A stretch of 48,200 nt of DNA from NCBI GenBank assembly GCA_017503545.1, contig JAFVSW010000017.1, forward strand, positions 1 through 48,200, written 5' to 3'. Position 1 is the stretch's first letter. The number at the start of each line of letters is the position of its first letter. The notes beneath the pieces are model-generated. The model ran no database searches. It saw only the letters and a program-made list of their open reading frames with translations, and had not been told where the DNA came from. Of the stretch, positions 33,388 through 42,151 are shown one piece after another. The DNA is from Lentisphaeria bacterium (GTDB lineage Bacteria; Verrucomicrobiota; Lentisphaeria; Victivallales; UBA1829). A program made the translations under genes and the position numbers.

Positions 33388-34008
33388 TCATTGCTGAACC
33401 GATGGCTGCTGTACCAGTTCCGCCGCTTTGTTCAGATTTGCCATTGCCGCTTCTCCGGAACGGCGGACCCATTTTTCCGCCAGTTGCAGCTTCAAACCGT
33501 ATGCACATACGGCATCGAATGTGAAACTGTGACAATGATTGATCCGGGTAAGCTCATCCAACTTATCCCACCGTGCTTCATCCAAAATCCGTTCCCGTTC
33601 CAACGGATTGGCGGCAGTGTAAGCAGCCTGAGCAATCCGTTCGGTATCGGCTTCATAAGCAATATTTTCTCTGAGAGAGTTTTCTGTTCTGTTCCATTTG
33701 GAAGCCCGGATTTTTGCAAGACTGTTCCGCAACGCCATTTCCCATTCCGCATATTTCCGGATCAATGCGCGTTCCGGCAGAGATTTACGGATCCGGTTCT
33801 GAAAATCGGCATATTCCGCATCATAATCTTTTCCGGTAATGTTTCCGTTTTTCTTGCAGCCGGGCAGGATGGATAACTGTTCCAGCAACGCCATTTGCAC
33901 CCCGCTTATACGCATGGAACACAGTTCCAGAAATTCTGCAAAGGTGTAATACGGTGTTTCATACAGCTTCAAGTACGGCAATGATGAAAGAAGGGAAAAG
34001 AGTTCCAT
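33388..34008 (-). CDS. DUF2764 family protein in V-ATPase operon (likely subunit C-like)
   Basis: A 206-residue helical soluble protein that begins MELFSLLSSLPYLKLYETPYY. The SLPxL start matches the DUF2764 family found only in V-ATPase operons of Bacteroidota, Chlamydiota, Spirochaetota and their relatives. In those operons no ordinary subunit C gene occurs, so it may take the role of C (the link between stalk and membrane ring). It lies between subunits E and A, the expected place. Function is inferred from position; no catalytic motif is present. Confidence 0.75.
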   Translation of the reverse strand: MELFSLLSSLPYLKLYETPYYTFAEFLELCSMRISGVQMALLEQLSILPGCKKNGNITGKDYDAEYADFQNRIRKSLPERALIRKYAEWEMALRNSLAKIRASKWNRTENSLRENIAYEADTERIAQAAYTAANPLERERILDEARWDKLDELTRINHCHSFTFDAVCAYGLKLQLAEKWVRRSGEAAMANLNKAAELVQQPSVQQ

Positions 34009-34046
34009 AAAATGTTATCTTCCTTCCTGCAGTTTCACTTCCTGCA

Positions 34047-34646
34047 TCAACCTTTGAGAATAGCTGCCAGTTTCGGTCCGACGTAGGCACAAAGCAGATC
34101 TGCCAGAGCTTCATCGGTGAAATCAAGGAATACATCACCGTCACGGAATCCCAGCTGAAGTCCGCTGTTCATCTCTGTTTCACCCAGAATCTGTGTGCGG
34201 GCGCGGAGATCGTCTCCCAAGCCTGCGAGGATACCATCTTCCAGATATTTGACGGTGGCGGCGGGGAGCAGCACTTCGATTTTATCTGCCGGATTGGCGG
34301 CATAAGAACGTGCCATTTCCAGGATCAAGCCTGCCATCATTTCTGCGGTCAAAGCCTGACCTGCGCAATGTTTCACCACATTGCGCAGCCGTTCCTGCAT
34401 TTCACTGCGGAGAGCGATCTGAATATCCCGTGCGCTCTGGCGGATGGCTGCTTCTGATTTTGCTTCCATCGCCTTGACGGATTCTTCTGCTTCTTTGATC
34501 ATTTTATCCGCTTTTGCCTGTGCTTCTGCCACAATTCTGGCTGCCTTTGCTTCTGCTTCGCTTACAATGCGGTTACGTTCTTCTTCTGATTTCCGCAACC
34601 CGTCTTCCTGAATACGGTTCAGCAACCCTTGCAATTCTTCTGCCAT
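34047..34646 (-). CDS. atpE: V/A-type ATP synthase subunit E (peripheral stalk)
   Basis: A 199-residue protein. Residues about 1-95 form a long charged coiled coil with Ala-rich heptads (EAEAKAARIVAEAQAKAD), followed by a globular C-terminal domain (GLGDDLRARTQILGE, DFTDEALADLLCAYVGPKL). This is the E subunit plan. It is the first gene of the operon with about 50 bases between the predicted transcription start and ATG 34646. The usual stalk partner G/H is not seen. Confidence 0.88.
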   Translation of the reverse strand: MAEELQGLLNRIQEDGLRKSEEERNRIVSEAEAKAARIVAEAQAKADKMIKEAEESVKAMEAKSEAAIRQSARDIQIALRSEMQERLRNVVKHCAGQALTAEMMAGLILEMARSYAANPADKIEVLLPAATVKYLEDGILAGLGDDLRARTQILGETEMNSGLQLGFRDGDVFLDFTDEALADLLCAYVGPKLAAILKG

Positions 34647-34703
34647 TTTTGCACTCCGTTTGTTTTATGTATTGATAGTTAAAATTAATTCGTATTTCCG
34701 AAT

Positions 34704-34732
34704 AATATACACCCTTGAATAGGAAAAGTCAA
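34704..34732 (-). promoter_or_regulatory. Promoter of the V-ATPase operon
   Basis: On the - strand, TTGACT (34732-34727), a 17-base spacer and TATATT (34709-34704). The predicted start is near 34697, giving a leader of about 50 bases to ATG 34646. It is the best -35/-10 pair in the window. Confidence 0.75.
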
Positions 34733-34917
34733 ATATCTTTTGCTGTTTCCGCGTAAAAAAAAAATGAGAAGCTGGATGGATATTTTACTATCGTTTCTGT
34801 TTCTGTACTGCAAGATTGGTTGAGACTGGCGGTTTTGTTTGACCTGTTTGGTTTGTCTCATAACAGATTTTCTCTCAAAAAAAACGGAGAAATAGGGGTA
34901 TATCATACCTTTTGCGG
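34733..34917. other. Intergenic region between divergent V-ATPase and folD transcripts
   Basis: A 341-base gap in total (34647-34988) with promoters at both ends. The middle has no credible gene. It contains an A-tract (34756-34765), the short repeat TGAGAC (34822-34827)/GTCTCA (34855-34860) and a small hairpin near 34895-34912 (GGTAT-ATC-ATACC). None of these is strong enough to name. Confidence 0.4.
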
Positions 34918-34945
34918 TTGAATTTTTCGTTTTTACGGCTATATT
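34918..34945 (+). promoter_or_regulatory. Promoter of the small secreted protein/folD transcript
   Basis: TTGAAT (34918-34923), a 16-base spacer and TATATT (34940-34945). The predicted start is near 34952, about 37 bases before ATG 34989. Confidence 0.6.
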
Positions 34946-34988
34946 TACAACTGTGGATTTTTTTAACTTTACTGCGAGGTATTTCATT

Positions 34989-35390
34989 ATGAAACGTGCA
35001 ATTTTTATTTCCGTCTGTATGATGCTGGCGGCTTGCCCTGTATTGATGGCACAGCAAGCCCAGCCTGTTGTGTATCACCCCATGTTCCGGACCAACCTGG
35101 ATCCGGCAAAATATGAGAACCCCGCTTCTGCGATTCTGTTATTCCAAAGCCGGGAAAATGTGATCCGTAAAATGTTGGCGGAACGGCAGAAGATCCTTGC
35201 AACAGACCGGCGTGCGAAAGCTCTCCATGATAAAATCATGAAATTGAATAAAGAATTAGCCGTGTTGATGGAAAACAAGCGTGCTGTCAGAGATTTGACC
35301 CGTGAATTACAGTTGATCGATCGGAAGATCAGCGTTTTACCTTTGAAAAAGAATAATCAGACAACTACAAAGCAAGGAAACAAAAAATGA
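34989..35390 (+). CDS. Small secreted helical protein of unknown function, 133 aa
   Basis: The signal peptide MKRAIFISVCMMLAACPVLMA ends in LMA-QQ. The mature part is mostly helical and charged (VIRKMLAERQKILATDRRAKALHDKIMKLNKELAVLMENKRAV), compatible with a coiled coil. GAGG nine bases before ATG 34989 fixes the start; the in-frame upstream ATG at 34953 coincides with the transcription start. It overlaps folD by four bases (ATGA). An envelope role is plausible, but no family is recognised. Confidence 0.7.
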   Translation: MKRAIFISVCMMLAACPVLMAQQAQPVVYHPMFRTNLDPAKYENPASAILLFQSRENVIRKMLAERQKILATDRRAKALHDKIMKLNKELAVLMENKRAVRDLTRELQLIDRKISVLPLKKNNQTTTKQGNKK

Positions 35391-36277
35391 GTGCAATCCG
35401 GATAGACGGTAACGAAATTTCCAAATCAGTCAACGCCGAAACTGCGGCTGAAGTTGAAGCCCTGGCGCAAAAGTATGGAGTCCGCCCCGGACTGGCTGTG
35501 ATTCTGGCAGGGGAAAATCCTGCATCCCAGGTTTATGTTTCACGCAAAGTCAAAATGTGTGAAGAATTGGGCATCGTTTCCAAAAAAATCATTCTTCCCG
35601 AATCCGTTTCTCAGGAAGAATTGATTTCCATTATTGATGACTTGAACAAGGATGATTCCATCCACGGTATTCTGGTGCAGTCTCCCACCCCCAAACAGAT
35701 TTCTGAAAAAGCGGTCATCAATGCTATCGACCCGAAAAAGGATGTGGACTGTTTCCATCCTGCCAACGTTGGTAAAGTATTTCTCGGCGACCTTTCCGGA
35801 TTCCTCCCCTGTACTCCCTGGGGTGTTTCCGTTCTTCTGGAAAAATCCGGGATTTCCACTGCCGGAAAACATGTTGTTGTCCTTGGACGTTCTGCCATTG
35901 TCGGCCGTCCCATGGCAGCATTGCTTCTTGCCCGTGGTGCCAACGGAGATGCCACGGTAACGGTATGTCATTCCAAAACACCGGACCTGCCGTCTTTCAC
36001 CCGTCAGGCGGATATTGTGATTGCGGCATTGGGTATTCCCCAATTCCTGAAAGGGGATATGGTCAAAGACGGTGCGGTGGTGATCGATGTGGGTATCAAC
36101 CGGATTCCCTGCGCTACGACGAAATCCGGATTCAAACTGGTGGGCGATGTGGATTTTGATGCGTTGGTGGAAAAGACTTCTGCGATTACGCCGGTACCGG
36201 GTGGTGTCGGCCCCATGACCATTGCCATGTTGATGAAGAATACTGTTCGCGCATTCAAAATGAGCAAGGGCGAATAA
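35387..36277 (+). CDS. folD: Bifunctional methylenetetrahydrofolate dehydrogenase / methenyltetrahydrofolate cyclohydrolase
   Basis: A 296-residue FolD. Hallmarks are VYVSRKVKMCEELGI with the catalytic Lys, KDVDCFHPANVGKVF, GRSAIVGRPMAALLL (the NADP loop) and PVPGGVGPMTIAML near the end. It interconverts methylene-, methenyl- and formyl-tetrahydrofolate in the cytoplasm, supplying one-carbon units for purines and formylmethionine. It is coupled by ATGA to the small secreted protein, an unexpected pairing. An intrinsic terminator follows at 36314-36356. Formate produced elsewhere may enter folate metabolism, but no other folate gene is seen here. Confidence 0.97.
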   Translation: MSAIRIDGNEISKSVNAETAAEVEALAQKYGVRPGLAVILAGENPASQVYVSRKVKMCEELGIVSKKIILPESVSQEELISIIDDLNKDDSIHGILVQSPTPKQISEKAVINAIDPKKDVDCFHPANVGKVFLGDLSGFLPCTPWGVSVLLEKSGISTAGKHVVVLGRSAIVGRPMAALLLARGANGDATVTVCHSKTPDLPSFTRQADIVIAALGIPQFLKGDMVKDGAVVIDVGINRIPCATTKSGFKLVGDVDFDALVEKTSAITPVPGGVGPMTIAMLMKNTVRAFKMSKGE

Positions 36278-36313
36278 AAGATCTGCTGATTCATTTCGGT
36301 CAGGATCCGATTC

Positions 36314-36356
36314 GGGAGAAAGAACATTTCAAGGATGTTTTTTCTCCTGTTTTTTT
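36314..36356 (+). terminator. Intrinsic terminator after folD
   Basis: Arms GGGAGAAAGAACAT (36314-36327) and ATGTTTTTTCTCCT (36335-36348) pair with a 7-base loop, allowing G-U pairs. Seven T follow (36350-36356 region). It sits 37 bases after the folD stop. Confidence 0.8.
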
Positions 36357-36473
36357 GTTGTTGCGGGAAAAAGAAAAAAATTTGAAAAAAAGTGGATTTT
36401 CCGGTTGAAAGATTGGAAAATGGATATAATGTACCAACATAAAAGATCACCATTTTTTTCCGGAGTTTTCAGA

Positions 36474-37214
36474 ATGAGATACGTTGTTGTTTTTTTGATG
36501 TTTGCTGTAATGTTTTTTACGGTTTCCTGCCGCAAAAAACAGGAAAATCCTGCGGTTATGCTGAAACAGGCGATTGCTGCCGCGCAGAAAGCGGACTGGG
36601 AAACTGCCGGAGAATTGGCGGAAAAAGCCCGTGCCTTGTATCCGGAACAGAGTGATATCATTTTGTTCAGTGCTTTGGCAATGGAAAAAAACGGGCGTCC
36701 GGAAGAAGCATTGGCACGTTTGCAGAATCTTCCGGCATCGTATCAGGATGATTACAAGGTCCAATATACGTTGGGACGTCTTTTATTCCGGAAGGGGAAA
36801 TACGAACAATGTCTTGCCCCGCTGAAAAATGCGTTGGCTGCCCGCCCGGATGATGCCAATGCCTTATTGCTGCTTGCAAAAGCGCAAGGAAAATTGAATA
36901 TTAAAGATACATTCCGGAATTATGCAAAACTGCTGAAAATGCCGGGTTATAAAAATGATCCTGTGATTTGTAACGAGATTGCCGTATTTCTTGCCGTCCG
37001 CGGAAAAGCCGAAGGCGCATTGCTCGTCCTCCGGGATAAATGCAAAACGCTCCCCCTTGCGACTTGGAACGGAGCTGTGATTCTGGATTATCATTTAGGC
37101 AGGAAACAGGAAGCAATTGCCTGGTATAACCGTTTTCTCCGGGAAGCGGCTGCCCGTCCGGAACTGGAAAATCACCGTTTCCGCGTGACCCGCCGTTTAC
37201 AGGAAATTCAGTGA
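36474..37214 (+). CDS. Probable lipoprotein with TPR repeats
   Basis: 246 residues from ATG 36474, with GGAG eight bases upstream. The signal segment MRYVVVFLMFAVMFFTVSC ends in a plausible lipobox with the Cys (TVSC, weaker than L-x-G-C). The mature part has tetratricopeptide-like repeats: WETAGELAEKARALYP, EEALARLQNLPASYQDD, VQYTLGRLLFRKGKYEQCLAPLKNALAARPDD and a further unit. Such proteins scaffold envelope complexes. It is nine bases upstream of dnaG and may be co-transcribed with it. A TATAAT lies at 36425-36430, but without a well-placed -35. Confidence 0.78.
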   Translation: MRYVVVFLMFAVMFFTVSCRKKQENPAVMLKQAIAAAQKADWETAGELAEKARALYPEQSDIILFSALAMEKNGRPEEALARLQNLPASYQDDYKVQYTLGRLLFRKGKYEQCLAPLKNALAARPDDANALLLLAKAQGKLNIKDTFRNYAKLLKMPGYKNDPVICNEIAVFLAVRGKAEGALLVLRDKCKTLPLATWNGAVILDYHLGRKQEAIAWYNRFLREAAARPELENHRFRVTRRLQEIQ

Positions 37215-37223
37215 GTGTAACGT

Positions 37224-39170
37224 ATGGCACGGTTTATTCCCGATGAAGTCCTGGAAACCATACGAATCCGGGCAGATATTACCGATGTGGTGCAGAGTTA
37301 TGTTCCCACATTGAAAAAGATGGGCGCAACATGGAAAGCATGTTGTCCGTTCCATCAGGAAAAGACACCATCCTTCACCGTGAATCCGGAACGGGGTATT
37401 TATAAATGTTTCGGCTGTGGGAAAGGGGGAAACGTTTTCCGTTTTATTATGGATATGGAACGGTTGGATTTTCCCAATGCGGCGGAATTTCTTGCACGGA
37501 AATATAATGTAATCATCCCGGAAGAACCGTCTGTCCGCCGTTGGCATCCGGGTCAGAAAATGGAAGCCCCGGAAGCCAGTTACAATGTGCGTGAACGGTT
37601 GTATCAGCTCCATGAAAAACTGGCAGCCTGGTATGCCGCACAATTGTTCCAGCAGCCGGAAAGTGCCGTTGCAAAATATTTTGCGACCCGTTTGATTCCG
37701 AAAGAAATTGCCGTTCAATTCCAGATCGGTGCATCCCCGGATGCCTGGGATGGTGCCATTCAATATTTGCGTGGACAAGGGTTTACCGATGAAGAATTGA
37801 ACCTCTCCGGCGTTGTTTCCAAAAAAGAGGAAACAAGTGAACATTTTTACGATCGTTTCCGCAATCGTCTGATGTTCCCCATTTGCAACGAACAGGGGCG
37901 GGTGATTGCATTCAGTGCAAGAAGTGTGGAAGCCGACCCGCAGGGATGGAAATATGTCAACAGTCCGGAAAACCCGGTCTTCCGGAAAAGCCGGACATTG
38001 TATGCGCTCCATTTTGCCAGAAAGGGAATTGCCGAAAAAGGTTGTGCTGTTTTGTGTGAAGGGCAGCTGGATGTGATTGCCATGCATCGTGCCGGGTGTA
38101 CTCATGCGGTTGCGCCGCAGGGAACTGCATTCGGCGAAGAACAGGCGCAGATCCTCAGCCGTTACACGCAAAAGATTTGTCTGGCACTGGATAATGACGA
38201 AGCGGGGCGGAAGGCGGTATTCAAAGATGCCACCATTCTGCTGCCGAAAGGATTTCAACTGAAAGTCGCTGTATTCCCCGGAGCGAAAGACGCAGATGAA
38301 TTATTGAAAAAATCCGGCGCGGATGTGTTATATAATGCCGTCGAGCAGGCGGAAGACTTTTTTGCGTTTGCATTGCGGACGGTATCTGACGGACAGGATT
38401 TGACTTCCCCGGCAGGAAAGGCTGCCGTTGCTTCCAAAATTGCCGAATTTCTGTTTTTGATCGATAATCCCATGACTCTTGACTTATATGCTGCCTGGTT
38501 GGCGGAACAGCTTGCCATCAGCAAAGAATCGGTATTGGGCGAAGTTACACGGCATCGTCAGGCGATTGAAGCCCGGGAAGCCCGGAATGCCCGTTATGCG
38601 GCATTGGCTCCTGTCCCGGATGCCGCGTATGCGGAAAGTCAGAACGCTCCGCCGGTATCCCAACCGCAGGAGGAACTCCCGTATTCCATGCGGCATCCGG
38701 GAGTTAAAAAAGCATTTCTGGAATTGTTGGATGTTTTGTTGAACTCGGAACATTATGCCGGTTGTGCATCCAACGATTTTACAGCGGAAATGTTTGACCG
38801 TTCTCCTGCCGGACAGGCATTGGAAATTCTTGTTCAATGCAGCATGAACGGGGAATGGGAGGATGCTCCGTCCCAAATCATGATGATGTTGACCAAAGAA
38901 GGCGTGGATGACCCGGAAATCACGGCAATGCTGGCTGGGAAAGAGGAAACGGCAGAGGTCGCTGCACCGAAAGATGACCCGAAACAGAAACAGTTTCAGG
39001 AGAAAGTGTACCGCAGTTGTTTGAAAGTGATTACACGCAGTTCCATGCAGGAACGGCGGAGTCAATTGATCCGGGAAGCGGCAACACTTCCGGATGGTTC
39101 GGAACGGAAAAAAGAAATTTTGCAGGAAGTGACTGCAATCACACGGGAAATATTTCAGCGCAGGACTTGA
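37224..39170 (+). CDS. dnaG: DNA primase
   Basis: A 648-residue DnaG. The zinc finger (CHC2) uses Cys41, His44, Cys62 and Cys65 near the N-terminus. The TOPRIM core follows, with AVLCEGQLDVIAMHRAG and ICLALDNDEAGRKA, holding the acidic Glu and Asp metal ligands. The C-terminal 240 residues are the helicase-binding domain, less conserved. It makes RNA primers for replication. The ribosome site is weak. Its stop (TGA, 39168-39170) overlaps the kdsD promoter. Confidence 0.97.
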   Translation: MARFIPDEVLETIRIRADITDVVQSYVPTLKKMGATWKACCPFHQEKTPSFTVNPERGIYKCFGCGKGGNVFRFIMDMERLDFPNAAEFLARKYNVIIPEEPSVRRWHPGQKMEAPEASYNVRERLYQLHEKLAAWYAAQLFQQPESAVAKYFATRLIPKEIAVQFQIGASPDAWDGAIQYLRGQGFTDEELNLSGVVSKKEETSEHFYDRFRNRLMFPICNEQGRVIAFSARSVEADPQGWKYVNSPENPVFRKSRTLYALHFARKGIAEKGCAVLCEGQLDVIAMHRAGCTHAVAPQGTAFGEEQAQILSRYTQKICLALDNDEAGRKAVFKDATILLPKGFQLKVAVFPGAKDADELLKKSGADVLYNAVEQAEDFFAFALRTVSDGQDLTSPAGKAAVASKIAEFLFLIDNPMTLDLYAAWLAEQLAISKESVLGEVTRHRQAIEAREARNARYAALAPVPDAAYAESQNAPPVSQPQEELPYSMRHPGVKKAFLELLDVLLNSEHYAGCASNDFTAEMFDRSPAGQALEILVQCSMNGEWEDAPSQIMMMLTKEGVDDPEITAMLAGKEETAEVAAPKDDPKQKQFQEKVYRSCLKVITRSSMQERRSQLIREAATLPDGSERKKEILQEVTAITREIFQRRT

Positions 39171-39194
39171 AAAAACGCAAAAATACGCTATATT
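39167..39194 (+). promoter_or_regulatory. Promoter of the kdsD-rfb polysaccharide cluster
   Basis: TTGAAA (39167-39172), a 16-base spacer and TATATT (39189-39194). The -35 overlaps the dnaG stop codon. ATG 39238 lies about 37 bases past the predicted start, with GAGG upstream. Confidence 0.65.
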
Positions 39195-39237
39195 TACTGT
39201 GAACAAATAAATTATTCTATAAATTTGAGGTGAAATT

Positions 39238-40221
39238 ATGCTTCAGGCAGAACAGGTCTTGGAAAAAGCGCGGGAAGTCATGCGCATCGAAACAGAAGGG
39301 TTGAACGCAGTAACCGAACAGTTGGGCGAGTCTTTTGTCCGTTTGACAGAAGCATGTATTCAAGTCTTGAACAATGGCGGTAAAATCGTTGTCGCAGGGG
39401 TCGGAAAAAGCGGCCATATCGGCAGAAAAATTTCTGCTTCTCTTGCGTCCACCGGTTCTCCCTCCATCTTTATGCACCCTGTGGAAGCTATGCACGGCGA
39501 CTTGGGGATGCTGCAGGAAAATGACTTGTTGCTTGCGCTCAGTTACAGCGGTGAAACAGCGGAACTCAATTCCATTCTGCTGCCTGCGAAACGCCTCGGC
39601 GTCCTTGTGACATGTTTTACCGGTGTTGCCGATTCCACACTCGCAAAAATGTCGGAAATCGCCGTCGTCGCATCCATTCCCAGAGAAGCATGTCCCTTCA
39701 ATCTTGCGCCGACAACCACTTCCACTGCTCACCTGGCATTGGGGGATGCGTTGGCTATGACGCTTCTTCAGCTCCGCCATTTCACCAAAGAAGATTATGG
39801 TATGCGCCATCCTTCCGGTGCTATCGGCCGTGCTGTTTCCATGCACGTGAAAGATCTGATCCGCCCGGCAGAACGGACAGCGGTCGTAGATCCTTCCACT
39901 CCGGTGAAAGATGTTTTGTTGAAGATGACAAAAGCCCGTACCGGTTCTGCAACGGTTTTGGGAACCGATAACAAGATTATAGGTATTTTCACCGATGGTG
40001 ATTTCCGTCGTTGTGTGAGCGATGATCTTTCCGTTCTTTCCAAGCCCATTGCGGATGTTATGACAAAGAATCCGGTATCCATTCAAGCGGACAGCCTTGC
40101 GGTTGAAATTCTGAAGCTGGTGGAAAAGAAACCGGTGGATGACATTGTAGTTCTCAATGCGGACGGCACTTTTGCCGGCATGGTTGATATTCAGGATTTG
40201 CCCCGCTTCAAGGTAATGTAA
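39238..40221 (+). CDS. kdsD: Arabinose-5-phosphate isomerase
   Basis: A 327-residue protein with an N-terminal sugar isomerase (SIS) domain (GGKIVVAGVGKSGHIGRKISAS, MHGDLGML, SYSGETAEL) and two C-terminal CBS domains from about residue 205. It converts ribulose-5-phosphate to arabinose-5-phosphate, the first step of Kdo synthesis for lipopolysaccharide, so a Gram-negative outer membrane is implied. It leads the polysaccharide cluster. KpsF is the capsule homolog and cannot be excluded. Confidence 0.93.
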   Translation: MLQAEQVLEKAREVMRIETEGLNAVTEQLGESFVRLTEACIQVLNNGGKIVVAGVGKSGHIGRKISASLASTGSPSIFMHPVEAMHGDLGMLQENDLLLALSYSGETAELNSILLPAKRLGVLVTCFTGVADSTLAKMSEIAVVASIPREACPFNLAPTTTSTAHLALGDALAMTLLQLRHFTKEDYGMRHPSGAIGRAVSMHVKDLIRPAERTAVVDPSTPVKDVLLKMTKARTGSATVLGTDNKIIGIFTDGDFRRCVSDDLSVLSKPIADVMTKNPVSIQADSLAVEILKLVEKKPVDDIVVLNADGTFAGMVDIQDLPRFKVM

Positions 40222-40256
40222 GCACCTTCTGAAAAACGAGCAAAGGAGGCTTTGTT

Positions 40257-41084
40257 ATGTCTGAAACTTCGATTATGAAAGATCTTTCAGAAGTCCCTGT
40301 GATGATTTTATGCGGAGGACAAGGTACCCGTCTTCGGGATGTCACAGAACTGTTGCCGAAACCGATGGCAACGATTGGGGAACAGCCGATTTTGTGGCAT
40401 ATCATGAAACATTATGCGGCATTCGGAGCGCGTCGTTTTATTCTTTGTCTCGGGTATAAACAAGACGTTATTGTCAATTATTTCACGAATTTTCACCTTC
40501 ATCTTTCCGATGCAACAGTACAACTTGGTTCGAAAAAGGGAATTCAATATAATGAAACGCTTTCTGAAATGGATTGGCAGGTAACACTTGCCCGTACCGG
40601 ATTGGATTCTCTGACAGGAAAACGTGTAGCGATTGCCGCAAAATACCTGTTGCCGGGAGATACCGATTTCTTTCTTACGTACGGAGATGGTCTTTGTGAT
40701 ATCAACATTGCAGATTTGTATCAGGCACATAAACAATCCGGTAAAGCACTGACTGTTTCGGCGGTGCATCCGCCAGCCCGTTACGGCGAATTGGTTTTGG
40801 ATGGAGATACAGTGAAATGTTTTTCAGAGAAAATTCCGGAAACAAAAGCCTATATCAATGGCGGCTTTATGGTTGTGAAACGGGATTTTCTCGACAAATA
40901 TCTTTCTGTTGAGAAAAATGAATATCTGGAACAGGGGCCGATCCGTTATGCGGTTGCTGATGGGGAGGTCAATGCATTCCGTCATGAAGGATTCTGGCAA
41001 TGTATGGATACTCCCCGTGAATATACATTGCTGAATGAATTATGGGACCGCGGAAATGCTCCGTGGACGAAATATTGGAAATAA
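40257..41084 (+). CDS. rfbF: Glucose-1-phosphate cytidylyltransferase
   Basis: A 275-residue nucleotidyltransferase. The N-terminal pyrophosphorylase motif GGQGTRLRDVTELLPKPM is complete, and LTYGDGLCDINI supplies the Asp pair for metal. GGAGG lies upstream of ATG 40257. It makes CDP-glucose from glucose-1-phosphate and CTP, the first step of the CDP-3,6-dideoxyhexose pathway. rfbG follows within six bases. Confidence 0.95.
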   Translation: MSETSIMKDLSEVPVMILCGGQGTRLRDVTELLPKPMATIGEQPILWHIMKHYAAFGARRFILCLGYKQDVIVNYFTNFHLHLSDATVQLGSKKGIQYNETLSEMDWQVTLARTGLDSLTGKRVAIAAKYLLPGDTDFFLTYGDGLCDINIADLYQAHKQSGKALTVSAVHPPARYGELVLDGDTVKCFSEKIPETKAYINGGFMVVKRDFLDKYLSVEKNEYLEQGPIRYAVADGEVNAFRHEGFWQCMDTPREYTLLNELWDRGNAPWTKYWK

Positions 41085-41089
41085 GCCTT

Positions 41090-42151
41090 ATGTTTCATGG
41101 TGTGTACAAAAATAAACGAATTTTAGTTACCGGTCATAATGGTTTCAAAGGTGCATGGCTGTGTTATTGGCTGCAGCAGACGGGGGCAGAACTTTGCGGA
41201 TATTCCTTATTGCCGGATCGAGACTGGCTCCATTTTTCTCATCTTGATATAACTGTGAAAAGTGTATGCGGTGATGTTTGTGACTATACGAATTTGAAAA
41301 AGACATTCGATGATTTTCAGCCGCAGTTTGTTTTTCATCTGGCTGCACAGCCGCTTGTCCGGGAATCTTATCAAACTCCCAGAGAAACTTTTGCTGCCAA
41401 TTTTATGGGGACAGTCAATGTACTCGAAGCCTGTCGGCATACTGCATCGGTGGAAGGGGCAGTTGTGGTAACAACGGATAAATGCTATGCAAATTCGGAT
41501 ACGCGCCGTCAGGCATTTACAGAGAATGATCCCATGGGCGGTGCGGATCCCTACAGTGCATCCAAAGGTGCCGCCGAATTGGCAGTTGCATCTTACCGGT
41601 CATCCTTTTCTATGAATATTGCTTCTGCCCGTGCCGGTAATGTGATCGGTGGCGGGGATTGGGCATGTGACCGTTTGATTCCGGACCTTGTCCGGGCGGC
41701 AATCCGTAACGAAAATTTGATTTTGCGTTATCCTGCAGCGGTTCGCCCGTGGCAGCACGTTTTGGAGGCTTTGAGTGGGTATCTGGTTTTGGGTGAGAAA
41801 CTTCTGACAGAAAAGGATACGTATGCCTCCGGCTGGAACTTTGGTCCCCTTGATATGGAAACGTATACCGTTCTTGATATTATCAAAATGGCACAAAAAC
41901 AATGGAATATTGTGCAATATTCTATTGATTCTGTGAAGCCTTATGCACCGGAAGCAGCGTACTTGACATTGAATTGTGCCCGCGCAGAAAAAGAGTTGGC
42001 ATGGCGTCCGGTTTGGAATACAGAAGAAGCAGTTGCTCACACGATCAACTGGTATCGGGCATGGTATGAAAAGAAAGAGATTCTGACCGGGGCAGATTTA
42101 AACGCATATATTGATTCCGCAAAAAATGCCGGATTGGATTGGGTGTTATGA
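41090..42151 (+). CDS. rfbG: CDP-glucose 4,6-dehydratase
   Basis: 353 residues from ATG 41090; an in-frame ATG at 41042 lies inside rfbF. An extended SDR with the NAD loop VTGHNGFKGAWL, TTDKCYAN and the catalytic Tyr-Lys in DPYSASKGAAEL. ARAGNVIGGGDW is the family's typical box. It converts CDP-glucose to CDP-4-keto-6-deoxyglucose. The stop overlaps the next gene's ATG (ATGA), indicating coupled translation. Confidence 0.95.
   Translation: MFHGVYKNKRILVTGHNGFKGAWLCYWLQQTGAELCGYSLLPDRDWLHFSHLDITVKSVCGDVCDYTNLKKTFDDFQPQFVFHLAAQPLVRESYQTPRETFAANFMGTVNVLEACRHTASVEGAVVVTTDKCYANSDTRRQAFTENDPMGGADPYSASKGAAELAVASYRSSFSMNIASARAGNVIGGGDWACDRLIPDLVRAAIRNENLILRYPAAVRPWQHVLEALSGYLVLGEKLLTEKDTYASGWNFGPLDMETYTVLDIIKMAQKQWNIVQYSIDSVKPYAPEAAYLTLNCARAEKELAWRPVWNTEEAVAHTINWYRAWYEKKEILTGADLNAYIDSAKNAGLDWVL

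Noticed and set aside
34685..34987. - strand open frame of 100 codons in the V-ATPase/folD gap
   Set aside because: It runs through two promoters, has no ribosome site or recognisable content and is A/T rich.
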